Source of the DNA: Cannabis sativa
Lineage: Eukaryota > Streptophyta > Magnoliopsida > Rosales > Cannabaceae
NCBI RefSeq assembly: GCF_029168945.1
Contig: NC_083603.1
Span: forward strand, 51,780,406-51,844,405
Length of the DNA stretch: 64,000 bases
Reading direction: 5' to 3'
Position numbers and translations under genes: made by a program. Positions 22,084 through 33,244 of this stretch are shown here, in pieces; position 1 is the stretch's first letter, and each line of letters begins with the position of its first letter. The notes under the pieces are model-generated. The model was not told the DNA's origin, searched no databases, and was given only the letters and a program-made list of their open reading frames with translations.

Positions 22084-25000
22084 ATGTTATCCACCTTTTG
22101 GACGCACCACCACCTCGCCAGGAGATCCTCAGGATCGAGGAGGTACCGCACATAGACAAACCGGACTTGGATCCGAGAATCCTTGATCACACCGCCGCAG
22201 CCCAAGCCGCGGAAGATACAATCGAGGTACCTATAGATCCTGTAGATAATAACAAGGTTTTAAAAATTGGTTCTAGATTAAACATACAGTTGCGAGAACA
22301 ATTAACAACTTTTCTGAAACAAAATCTTGATATCTTTGCCTGGAAACATTCAGATATGGTCGGGATATCTCCACAGGTCATGTGCCATCGCTTGAACATT
22401 GACCCCGAAGTGCGAGGTGTCCGACAAAAGCGCCGCAAAATGGACCCCGCGAGGTACCAAGCGCTGAAAGAAGAAGTTGACCGCCTCCTTGCCTGCGGCT
22501 TTATACGGGAGTCATTTTACCCCGACTGGTTAGCCAATCCGGTACTCGTGCCAAAGCCCAATGGCTCATGGCGTACATGTGTTGACTTTACAGATTTGAA
22601 CAAAGCCTGTCCCAAAGACAGCTTTCCTCTTCCTAGCATCGACCAGCTTGTCGATGCCACTGCAGGCCACGCACTTTTAAGCTTCATGGATGCATACTCG
22701 GGATACAATCAAATCCCGATGTACGAACCAGACCAAGAACATACCTCGTTCATTACTGATCGAGGATTATACTGTTACAAGGTCATGCCTTTTGGTTTAA
22801 TAAACGCAGGTGCGACTTACCAAAGGCTAGTGAATATGATGTTCGCAGATCTGATTGGAAAGACAATGGAGGTATATGTTGACGATATGCTCGTAAAGTC
22901 GCAACATGCGGTGGATCATATCACGCACTTGCAGGCCATGTTCGACATATTGCGACGATATAAGATGCGTCTAAACCCCTTAAAATGCGTCTTTGGGGTG
23001 GGTTCCAGAAAATTCCTCGGTTTTATGGTAAATTAGCGAGGAATAGAAGCCAATCCTGCGAAGATTAGAGCGTTGGTAGAAATGCCGCCACCGACTAAGC
23101 CAAAGGAGGTTCAGAGCCTCACAGGCAAAGTCGCGGCCTTAAACCGCTTCATATCCAGATCCTCTGACAAGTGTAAAGAGTTTTTTTCAGATCCTGAAGG
23201 GTAACAAGAGGTTTCAATGGGATGAGAAATGCGAGCAGGCTTTTCAAGCGTTAAAAACGCATCTGGGGCAACCTCCAATTCTATCAAAACCGTTGCCCGG
23301 AGAGGTCTTGTCTATTTATTTAGCAGTCTCCAAGTATGCGATCAGTTCAGTACTTGTTCGCGAGGACCAAGGACGCCAGCACCCGGTGTACTACGTCAGT
23401 AAGCGATTATTGGACGCCGAGACGCGTTACCCTCAGATGGAGAAACTAGCTTTTGCCTTGATAGTATCCTCAAGAAAATTGCGACCTTATTTCCAGGCTC
23501 ACAGCATTGAAGTTTTGACAAACTTCCCCTTAAGACAAGTTTTGGCAAAGCCAGAGGCATCGGGGAGATTATTAAAGTGGGCTATGGAGTTGAGTCAGTT
23601 CGACATCAAGTATAAACCAAGAACCGCGATCAAGGGGCAAGCCCTAGCAGATTTTATACTTGAGTTCCCGAGCACAGAGGTAGCGGTTGTAGAAGGTGGA
23701 AATGACATCACCATGATAGACAAAGAGGTATGGACATTGTATGCCGATGGGGCCTCAAATAATGAAGGTTCTGGCAGTGGGATATTGTTAATCAGTCCCA
23801 ATAATTTCAAGGTACACGCTGCTCTACGTTTCGAATTCTCTGCATCTAACAATGAAGCCGAGTATGAGGCTTTAATCGCAGGTCTGAAATTGGCTCTCGA
23901 GATGAAAGTCGAATACCTACAAGCATTTAGCGACTCTCAAATCGTGGTATGTCAAGTAAGTGGAGAATACCTAGCGAGAGGCGGAAGATTGGTTAAATAC
24001 TTAGCCATCGTTCGCGAAATCATTCAGAAGTTCAAACATGTAGTTGTGTCTCGAGTACCGCGTACTCAAAATGCCCATGCAGACGCCTTGGCCCGACTGG
24101 CCTCCACTAGAGAAGCCGAATTACTCGATGTAATTCCGGTAGACGTATTGTCTCATCCAACCATAGATCGAGAAACAATCATGGAGATCAATGACGTTCA
24201 GGAGATTACCTGGATGACTCCTATCCTCGCATACCTTGACAAGGGGCTCTTACCTAATGATAAAATAGAAGCAAGGAAATTGCGACAACGAGCAGCCCGC
24301 TATGTGATATATGACCAGAGCTTGTATCGCAGAAGTTTTAGTCAACCACTTCTCAAATGTATCAGTGGAGAAGACTGCGGTTACATACTGCGTGAAGTAC
24401 ACGAGGGAATTTGTGGCAATCATACTGGAGGTAATTCCCTTGCCTTAAAAATTATGCGGCAAGGGTATTACTGGCCAACATTGCGACAAGATGCCCTCGC
24501 ATTTGCAAAAAGGTGTGATAGATGCCAGCGAATAGCCACTTACACACACCAGCCCCCGAGTAACCTCCATTTTATCACGAGCCCCTGGCCCTTTGCAATA
24601 TGGGGAATTGATTTAATTGGCGAGTTACCCAAGGGAAAAGGCGGAGTCAAATATGCTGTAGTCGCGGTTGACTATTTCACAAAGTGGGCTGAAGCGAAAG
24701 CACTCGCAACCATCACTGCAACGAAGTTGCGCGAGTTCGTCTACACTTCCATCATCTGTCGCTTTGGCATTCCGCACAAGCTCATTTCAGATAATGGAAA
24801 ATAGTTTGACTGTAAAGAGATGCGACAGCTATGCGATGATTTAGGAATTAAAAAAGCCTTTTCTGCAGTCGCTTACCCTCAAAGCAATGGGCAGACTGAA
24901 GCAGTCAACAAAATAATTAAGCACACCATAAAGGGAAAATTAGAAGACCGCAAAGGGGCATGGCCAGATGAATTACCGCAAGTCCTATGGTCTTACAATA

Positions 25001-25446
25001 CAACCCCTCGATCTACAACTGGCGAAACACCCTTCTCACTTTCTTATGGGTGCGAGGCCATGTTACCAGTAGAGGTTGGGGCAGGATCCTTGCGCAGAGA
25101 TGCTTTCAATATCTCGCAGAACAACGAGAATCAGTTGTTTTGCCTTGATCTTTTAGAAGAAAAGCGTGATAAAGCGCAACTACAAAATGCGGCTTATCAA
25201 CAACGAACAGCAAGGTACTTTAACTCGAAAGTAAAGATAAAACCTCTGCGAGTAGGAGACTTGGTCCTTAGAAAAGTAATGCCAAATACCAAAGTCCCAG
25301 CTCACGGAGTCTTTGGAGACAATTGGGAAGGACCATACAAAATCGCAGATCAAATTGGTGATGCCACTTATCGACTCGCAACACTCGATGGAACCGCGGT
25401 TCCACGAGCATGGAATAGCGAGAGCTTGAAATTTTATTATCAGTAA
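22041..25446 (+). pseudogene. E2 pol (RT, RNase H, integrase) with three lesions
   Basis: The frame is -1 relative to gag. RT is complete with VYVDDM at about 22870. Lesion 1 is TAG at 23034-23036 where relatives have Gln. Lesion 2 is one extra T in the T7 run at 23181-23187, which shifts the frame. RNase H follows (PVYYVSKRLLDAETRYP; LYADGASNN; FSDSQIVVCQVSGEY). Integrase has the HHCC finger (VHEGICGNHT, CDRCQR), the DDE residues in WGIDLIG, SDNG and NGQTEAVNK, and a C-terminal domain ending WNSESLKFYYQ. Lesion 3 is TAG at 24802-24804, again at an expected Gln, between the second Asp and the Glu of DDE. Otherwise the reading is clean. Confidence 0.88.
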
Positions 25447-25479
25447 TATTCACGTTATTCAGTTATGATAATTCGAGTA

Positions 25480-25850
25480 CTTATACTTAGATATTTTTTG
25501 TTCAAAATACTTCCTAAGTATAGGGGCATGTGTACCCGCATGTATTACTGATTGCTTGAATAAAATCACTTATTAAGTTTTTCGAGTAATTTGATTTACC
25601 GAGTTTTTCCTACTTTATTACACCAAGCTGTAATTAAAGTCGCATATATATATAATTGCATTCACACCAAGCTGTGATCAAAGTTAAAAATATATAAAAT
25701 CGCAAGTACCCGTGTACTGCGTAAATATTAAAGTGTAAGCTATCCCCGCGAGGATAGAAATTTGTCCAAAAAGTAAGATAAATTTCTTTAAGTACAGAAG
25801 TGCGAGTACCCGTGTACCGCATATATAAAAAAAAAAGAGGTGAGAGTGAA
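25480..25850 (+). repeat. E2 post-pol spacer with short direct repeats
   Basis: Two copies of a word close to ACACCAAGCTGTGATCAAAG lie at about 25621 and 25665. Two copies of a word like CGAGTACCCGTGTACCGC lie at about 25702 and 25801. This is the place where Tat-type elements often carry tandem repeats in the 3' untranslated region. No gene is seen on the plus strand. Confidence 0.5.
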
Positions 25851-25879
25851 ATTAAACAACAGCGTAAGATAGAAAATAA

Positions 25880-27989
25880 TCAAGCGTCTGGAGCAACGGG
25901 AGTAGTCTCATCAGGAGCAGCCTCGTCCGCAATCTTGCTGACGACCTCATTCTCGACCTCTTCAGCCTGTACTCCTTCGATTTCGTCCGGAAGGTCGCCT
26001 CCCCCACCTTGAGTCTGGGTAGGAGACATGGCGCGAAAGGCTTCAGCCATTTCAGCAGCTTCAGCTCCAAGCAGCGAGAAGTCGAAGTCAGGGACTTTGG
26101 AGAGAGTGGTATAGATGTAATCAGACACAGCCTGATCGTACTGTTTTTTCCCACTCTCTTTCTCAGCCTCCAAGTCGCGAGTCATCTCAACGATCGTTGT
26201 CTGCGACTTCTTGAGCTCGAGCTCCACCTGTTCTTTTGCCCTGCTGACTTCCTCGAGCTCCTTCTCCTTGGCCTTGTTGAGCTCCTCCATCCTCGCCACC
26301 TCTTGCTTCAGCTTCTTTATGTTTTCTTGAAAATGGGCGTTCTGCCTCTTCAGCGAATCAGTTTCCTTCGAAGGAGTAGCCGCGGCTTTCATGAACAAAG
26401 CCATGGATTGCACGGCCAGTTCAGTAGATCGAGAAGCAAGATCCTCGTAAGGAATCTCAGCCAGTAATTTTTCCTGCATGGCCAGAAAGTCGCGAGCACG
26501 AACAGGAGAGTCGATGACGACTTTCTTCCCCTTGTCCTGAGTAGTCTTAGCCAACTTCTTGGAGGAATCTGCAGCAAGCGAAGTCATCACATCGCTCTTC
26601 CTCTTCTGGGCAACGACCGGCGAAGTCGCCGGTGTTCCACCCTTTTGCTTGATCTTCAGGACAGGGGCAGACTTCAAGAAAGTCATGTCTGCAAGCACAA
26701 AGAACAGATAAGTAAAAATCACAATCCTACCCGTCAATTTATAGCAAAAGGACGAGTTACCTGAAGTTTGTCGAGGAGTTTGCTTAGAAAGACGTTTATC
26801 TATCCGCTCCTGCTGTTTCTCAGATGGTTCTTTATATACTGGCTCCCGTTGAAGACTCGCGTTCTCAGGGATCAGTTTGTGTTCTCGCAATTTGGCAGTC
26901 GTACACAGTAATCGCCAGTCGCGATCTTGTACCGGAAGACTCCCAAGAATTTCAGCTACCCCCTTCTTATTCGCGTCAAGCGTTGGTCGAGCTGGTCTAT
27001 CTGCGATGACAACAAAAAAACGAGTTAGCAAAAGATCTCGAAAAACAAAGTAACAGATTTTATCTAAGTCAACAAATATGCGACATACTGGGTCTGCGAT
27101 TAAAGTCGGTCCTGATCCCAGGAACCTTAAAAACATAAAACCATTTCGACTTCCAGTCGCCCATGTTCGAGACCATCCCCTCAACACCGTTTATTTCAGA
27201 AGTCGCCCATTTACTAAAGCAAAAGAAGCCATTATGAAGACCCACGCTCTTTATGTCATAGAAGTAACTAAACTCCTCTACTGACGGAGCCCTATGGGCG
27301 TACTCCATGTACATCGCATAGAATGCTAGAACAGTGCGATAACTGTTGGGTGTTAGCTGAAAAGGCGATACGTCATAACGTCTGAGAATGGCTGCGACGA
27401 AAGGATGAAACGGGACCGATACACCACATCGAAGAATGGGTATTGAGATGACCACGTCCTCTGTAGGGATGATCGCAGGGTTGGTGAACGGAAGATGCGC
27501 TCTCTGAGAGGGTTTGGGACTTTGAAACGCAAGTCGCAACAAATTCAACCTCACGAAGGTGGTGAAGTCAGATTTGACGACTCTCGAGACTAGGTCTTCG
27601 CATGAGAAAGGTTCGTTCAATTGGGAGTCGTCGACTGAGTCCGTCCCACTCCCTTTCGCTTCCTCTTCCTCCCCACCTGATTCGCGGACCGGAGTAGTCC
27701 ATTCCTCCTCCACCTCCTCGACCTCGATGTCGGGAGCGTGCCTCGTATGGATGAGGTAGTCGCGTGCTGACACTGTGGATTCGCTATCTCGGATATCGAT
27801 TGTCCCAGGTTCAGCGAGCTCCTGTACCATCCTCTCAATCTCTACAGAAGACATCGGACCTAACTCTATCTCCGCAGCCTCCATTTCGGAGATGTCCGTA
27901 GGGAGAAAACTATCCCTCTCTTGGTCCGATTCCCTGTCAAAGGCGCGACCTCCTGATCCGAGCTGCTGGCTATCCGATAGATCGCTCAT
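25880..27989 (-). CDS. E2 antisense extra gene (three coding exons, 649 aa)
   Basis: Coding exons on the minus strand are 27989-27089, 27000-26761 and 26688-25880. Both introns are GT-AG with good donors (GTATGT, GTAACT), and phases 1 and 1 join without a stop, giving 649 aa. Exon 1 encodes an acidic N-terminus and then a conserved domain (VPFHPFVAAIL, SPFQLTPNSYR, YFYDIKSV, WFYVFKVPG). This resembles the gypsy-type 'Transposase_28' or plant-mobile-like extra ORF domain known from Tat elements. Exon 3 encodes a long coiled coil (QENIKKLKQEVARMEE onward) and an acidic tail. The sense of the same domain plus coiled coil recurs in E1 and E3. Function is unknown; it is an extra ORF, not part of gag-pol. 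Confidence 0.75.
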
Positions 27990-28794
27990 CTGAAAGATAG
28001 AAGATCTTTTCAGCGTGATGAATGTGTGAAAAAATAAAGATAAGTGATCTCACCCGCAGTAGATTATAAAAGTCGCATTCGACAAGAAAGTCAGGCTCCA
28101 TGCGAAAACTGACCCTCCTATCAGCATGCGAGAAGAAATGTAACTATCTTTGGGCGAGTAATTCACGCATCCTCGGTTGTGCGGTATACCTCCAGAAACG
28201 GCTGGGCGTATCCCAGTGACTCAAGAAGTATGCATTTTCGAGCATAACCCTGAAGTTACTGGGAGACACCCACCGTTTCGAGACAACCTACCAACCAAAG
28301 AGTACGATTATTCGAGTATTAACGCACGTCAACAAATGGCTGGGTGTATCTCAGTATCTCAAGGGACATATAATCGCATATATAGCCATTAGAATACTAT
28401 GACACACCCACCATTTGGAATGGCAATTAATACTCTCACCACTCAGCCCGCGACATGTAAAGATCCTAAAAGGTCTAGTCAACAGTTAAGCGGAAATAAG
28501 TCTTGGAAATATGCGATTATTCAAGTTGTTCAACCGAATACCCGCGAACATTCAAATTGTTCATCCGAATGTCCGCGAGCATTCGAGACGTGAATCAGTG
28601 CCTATGAATTGTATACGGTTATGTCAGTTTACAGGTCCTACACTATGAATATTACCCAGTTTCATTGACCCAAAACACATAAATACCCACTAGCATACAC
28701 TCCTAAAAAGTTTTCAAAAACATCCAAACCCAGAAAACAAAGCACATTTTCTCCAAAAACAGAAAGCGAAAATGCAGTGATTTAGAAGCTAACC
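27990..28794 (-). other. 5' UTR intron of the E2 antisense gene
   Basis: On the minus strand a donor GTTAGC starts at 28793 after CTAAAG. An acceptor TCTTTCAG ends at 27990, directly abutting the ATG at 27989. The implied 804-base intron would remove the whole region between a 5' UTR exon and the coding start. This is inference from splice words only. Confidence 0.5.
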
Positions 28795-28899
28795 TTTAGT
28801 TTTGATTCCTGCGGTTATTCTCGATCACTTCTGAGAATGAAAATGTTGTGGAAAGTGGCAGAAAATCTGGGAGTGGATTTTGTCTGAAGTGTATGCACT

Positions 28900-29000
28900 G
28901 GAGGGAAGTTAAGAGAAAAGAGGGAAAATGGGAAATTTGATTCGTATCAAAGCGTTTAAATACCCATATCCCTTATTTATTGGGATTGTGACACGTGGCA
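28900..29000 (-). promoter_or_regulatory. Antisense promoter of E2 (G-box plus TATA)
   Basis: Reading the minus strand, a G-box core CACGTG (28997-28992) is followed by TATTTAAA (28962-28955). After that comes a pyrimidine-rich leader typical of plant 5' UTRs. The expected start of transcription is near 28925, giving a 5' UTR exon of about 130 bases before the donor at 28793. It sits about 280 bases inside the 3' LTR. Confidence 0.6.
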
Positions 29001-29227
29001 GCCAAAATGCCTAAGGTCGCCCAATCTAACGACCAACTATGGCCACGCCTACACGAAAACCGAAGAGTTTCGTGACGTGGCACCCTAAAGATAATGAAAA
29101 TTTATCATTACAGCCGTCATTTTTCGAAACCCTCGATGGGACAACCAAAAGGTCACCTCCTCGTGACAACCTTTCACCTGTCTCTCGAGCAATAGTTTCC
29201 CTCAGTGACCGCTCTAGTCACGTCGCG

Positions 29228-29241
29228 AAACTAGGGGCATG
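29228..29241 (+). other. E2 polypurine tract
   Basis: AAACTAGGGGCATG immediately precedes the 3' LTR at 29242. It contains the short G-rich tract expected for plus-strand priming. Confidence 0.65.
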
Positions 29242-30110
29242 TGTTATAGTGAGATTTCTCTCACCTAGAAACTCGAGACCAGACTCCTCTTTAAAAGGAC
29301 ACGTATATTCAGATTCCCAATGAAAGCTGAAATGTCCGTGAGAGACTTCTCGAAGTTTGGACCTCGCCCAGGATAAAACCAGCGAGATATTGCGGGTGCG
29401 ACCTAATTCACACCGCATAACCATAATCCTCATCATGTAGGGTAGACCCAACTCGCATATGTCAGAACATGTGCGAGTGTCTCCCTCTATACCTCCGCGA
29501 CGAGTATAAGGACCGATGCCCTATGAGGCAGTCTTGGTCCCAGCGACCCAACAGCCCTAACAGACCAATATAAGTTCGCATGTCCAGATGTTACCAGCTT
29601 CAACATGCGACGTCTACAACGGGCGATTACTTAAGGACGCAGACGTTCCAAACGTATGTGCGATCCTACGAGCTCAACAGACGGAACATGAACGGTCAAC
29701 TCGCAGATGCGAAAGACGCATACGTTGATGAATTCAGTAACTGTCATACATTTATTAATGTTAACGTTGTTTGAGTTTAGTCATTGCAATTCAATGTGTA
29801 AATAACGGATTAACAATAAATGTGATCCTCATGTAACCGATTGGGCACCTGCTTTGTATATAAAGGGGTGATCCACCGTGAAAATGCACCTACGAATCCC
29901 TTGCTACAGTGGACTAAGCAGAACGAAATCTGACTGAACCACTATAATTCACCGTCTTGTTTATTTTTCCAGCTTTGTTGTTTACTCTCGCATTTCTATT
30001 CGAGTACTCGCCATTCTAGGTTGAATACTCGCATTTGTCATCTCTCAAATAATTCTCTCTTTTACCAGTTAAATTGTACTTTTTGGTGTTGCGAAATATC
30101 AGTAACAACA
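29242..30110 (+). repeat. E2 3' LTR
   Basis: It has the same length as the 5' copy (869) with four substitutions, and ends at 30110 before the GCAAG duplication at 30111-30115. The near identity shows recent insertion. Confidence 0.92.
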
Positions 30111-30377
30111 GCAAGTGACTAAGAGACCTGTTTGAATGGTCACTTGGGGGCACCCATACTATACAATGCATCAAACTAGCACAAAGAACTTATGTAGAGA
30201 AATTGTAATGCTTAGAATAAGCTACTAAACCTACCTCTAAGTCGTGCGGGCATACTTTGACTTGACAAAGTAAATTTAGACCCTAACTTGTCAAGGCCAT
30301 AAGATGATATCCATGATTGAAGACCGCCTGGTCGGTCACACAATCCATAATAAAAAAGCAACAAGGTCAAGCAATAG

Positions 30378-30540
30378 TAGTGTTCAAAAATAGTGGGCCT
30401 ATAGACCAAAGATACAAACATGAAGGCCTTGGGGCTAAAAATAAGTAGTGTTCTAAAAAGGCCATAGGCCACATGGAACATGAAAATATGTAGTGTTCTA
30501 AATGTAAAAGGCCACAAGCCATATAGAACATGAAAATATT
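30378..30540 (+). repeat. E1 post-pol tandem repeat (three diverged units)
   Basis: Units starting TAGTGTTC(T/A)AAA begin near 30378, 30446 and 30491. Each contains AAAGGCCA-like and GAACATGAAAATAT-like words. The block lies downstream of E1 pol and E2, before the antisense gene, the same position as the repeats in E3. Confidence 0.55.
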
Positions 30541-30573
30541 GTCTATATTATACAAATATGATGTTGAATACTA

Positions 30574-33107
30574 CTAATAAAAAAATATTGTATATGTCTG
30601 TGCAGGGGTAGGTGGAGCCAAGTTTGAAGCTACGAGATCAGGATTGTCAAATTCTAGGTTGGCCACAACATCACCAAGCTGGCCGACCACCTCCTCAGCA
30701 GGTGGGCCAGTTAGCCTCTCATCATGGTTCCTTGATGATGACCCCTCTCGATAGGCAGCGACCTGGTCCGCTTCCATCCAGCTCTCGAAGAGTGCCTTTC
30801 CTTAGGGCAACATGTTCTCCACAAAAGCCTCATTGCCCATGTATGACAGATTAGCTCTAGGGTTGCGCAACTTGAACTCATAAGTGAGTTCAGAGGACAA
30901 GTTAGCATACTCCTCCCTTATGGCCTGCTGGCCATCAAGAGCCTCCCTCAATCTCTCCTCATGCTCAGTAAATTCAGAGTTCAACCTAAAAGATAAAGGC
31001 AACTAATGAGGTGTTCTCCTTATTTTTGGCACCGAGCATGATCTCCAAGCCAGAAATCATGCTCTGTCTCTCAGCAATGAGGGCCTCCATCTCAAACATG
31101 GCTTTGTACTTTGCCATAAGGAAAGCCTCTAGGGTCTTCACCTACTCGCGAAAAGCATCCAAGAACCCCTAGGAGCTATCACGTACTAAGCTTAACTTAA
31201 TTAAGGCTTGAAAACAAAAATAGACAACATCAGTGTCAAATTACAACACTGGTCGGCCAGCCCCTCTTTGGGACTGCTATGGCCGGCCAGCCCCTCATAG
31301 TTACATCCATGGCCAGCCATCCACATGCAACCAACCCCTTAGCCGGTCAGCTTACACAATGCTAGAAAGATGAACAAAGCTAAGAGTATAACTTACCAGA
31401 GAAAGGTCCCGAAGGCCAATAGAGTAGAGCCTATCTAGCTCGCCATCACCAAGCTCCTTGAGCTCTTCATCCATGAAAGGAAAATCTCTATCTATGCATT
31501 TATGGGCTGCCTTCACATCCCTCTGACCTACAGCTGACCCTACTCCTTTATCGAGCCTCTGAGCACCTTGGCCAGCCGACCGTGTCACATGCTGCCGAGT
31601 AGGTGCAGGCCTTGGTAGAGGAGGTAGAGACGACCCAGTAGTATCTCTTCCACGAGAAGTCTGGGCCACCTAAGCCCTCACTTGTCTTGTGGGCTCATCT
31701 GAAGGCCCCCCAGTGAGACCTCTTAGCCTGGAAGACATATCTACAGAAATAAAGTAGCAAAGTTAGATTGCAACTATAAAAATTCAATGCAAGATAAGAA
31801 TATAGTGTTATCAACTATCAAATACCATCGCCATCAGAAGAGGAACTGTCAAAGTCCTCTATAATTGCCTTGTCCTTGCCTCTAAATGAAGGCAAGGGGC
31901 AAGCAGGTCCCTCAGAAGCCTGGCCTCTAGGCCTGATCCAGAGAAAAGCCTCAACAATTGGACCCCCACTGGCCAAGCGTCGGCAGAGGGCCCTCTTTTT
32001 TCTCTCCAAATTCTGTGCAATGCGAGACAAGGGTACATCATCATCTAAGTTAGGAACCTATCCATCTTCAGGACAGGTTCCCTCTACAGTTGGGGCTCCT
32101 GCAACCCCAAGAACAGGAGGATACAAACCATACTTCTAGAAGTTGGCCATGTTGGTCAACTAGAGTATGTTTCTCTGCTCCATTGATAGAGATAAGATGT
32201 GGTTTGCACTATCCCTTATTTTCAAGGTGGGGATAGAGCGCTTGAAGAACGACACCCACTGGAACTCATAGTGACCAATCCTCTAGAAGCCATAAGCAAT
32301 AAAGTACTTCTTGGCATACCCGCCAACTTTCAACATAACTGTACTATTGGTGTCTCCCAACTATTAGTGACCGATTTGATTGAAGTAAAAGTACCCAGTC
32401 CAATCTTCTTTGGAGCGAACTTCAAATCAAAATAGTATCCTATCTCATAGGGAGTAGGGTGAGGCCAGCCTAGCTCCCTATATAAGACAAACATCGCTGA
32501 AAGGTACTCGATTCTTTTCGAGTGTGATTTGTGTCGGACACATCCCAAAGTATGTAGTACTGTCCAGGAAGTATGGATGAAGTGGCAACACTACCTCGTG
32601 CTCAATGTGACGTTCTAACCATGCCAACAAACCCAAAAGATGTCAGTGTGCACGTTAATCTTTGTTATGTATCTCAAAGTGGACACCCCTTATTAAGCCA
32701 CTAGCAAGTATCTTGCTAAAAGCCTCATCAGAAATGGTAGAAATGGGAGAGACCTAACTGTCTCCCTGTGATCTCGCATCTAGTATCTCAGGCTTAGAAG
32801 ACTGATCCAATCCAAGCATTGAAGGCTCACTAAGCCTGTTCAGCCGATTGCCATTGACATCGTAATGACCCAAGGGATAGTTCGGGAGGGCAGTATAAGT
32901 CACGTACCTCCTCTTCCTAATCGGTGAAGCCTCCTCAAGATCAGACTCGACATTGGGACTCTCAGTCCCCTGATCAATCTCTAGATCAACATCAGGGCGG
33001 CGTTGAGTAGCCTCCTCTACAGTCTTGACTTGACCCCTTGTAGCTGCCCTGACTACATGAGGGTCACATGGAGGCGCTCTACAGAGAGTGTGCTTCGTTC
33101 TGGCCAT
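30574..33107 (-). pseudogene. E1 antisense extra gene remnant
   Basis: The likely start is at 33107 (MARTKHTLCRAPP) and the reading passes an acidic region to a TAG at 32754. The conserved domain follows in pieces, broken by stops and frameshifts, between 32640 and 32330 (LPLHPYFLDS, LGWPHPTPYEIGYYFDL). Low-complexity segments lie at 32030-31818 and 31669-31352. A coiled-coil stretch (HEERLREALDGQQAIREEYAN) is at 31002-30802, and the end is at 30574. It has the same domain order as the E2 and E3 antisense genes. Introns probably exist but cannot be set with confidence. Confidence 0.6.
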
Positions 33108-33244
33108 AATTACAAAATAAATAAGCGACATACGCAGCCGTCACCTCCCCTATTCAACATTCAGTGCTACCTCCATAGAAGAGATAATGGGAGGTGAGTA
33201 ACCTGATAAAGCTACAAACAAATTCAAGTCAACAATACCTAATA

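Larger units (their letters stand above)
18518..30110 (+). mobile_element. E2: young Tat-like Ty3/gypsy retrotransposon with antisense gene
   Basis: 11,593 bases with two 869-base LTRs that differ at only four positions by direct reading, and a perfect GCAAG target-site duplication. Order: LTR, primer site, gag-protease, RT-RNase H-integrase, spacer with short direct repeats, a spliced antisense gene, its promoter, polypurine tract, LTR. Pol has only three visible lesions, so the copy is nearly intact. It lies inside E1. Confidence 0.93.

Noticed and set aside
25852..26154. Second minus-strand frame overlapping the 3' end of the E2 antisense gene
   Set aside because: It is a shifted reading of the coiled-coil exon and carries no pattern of its own.
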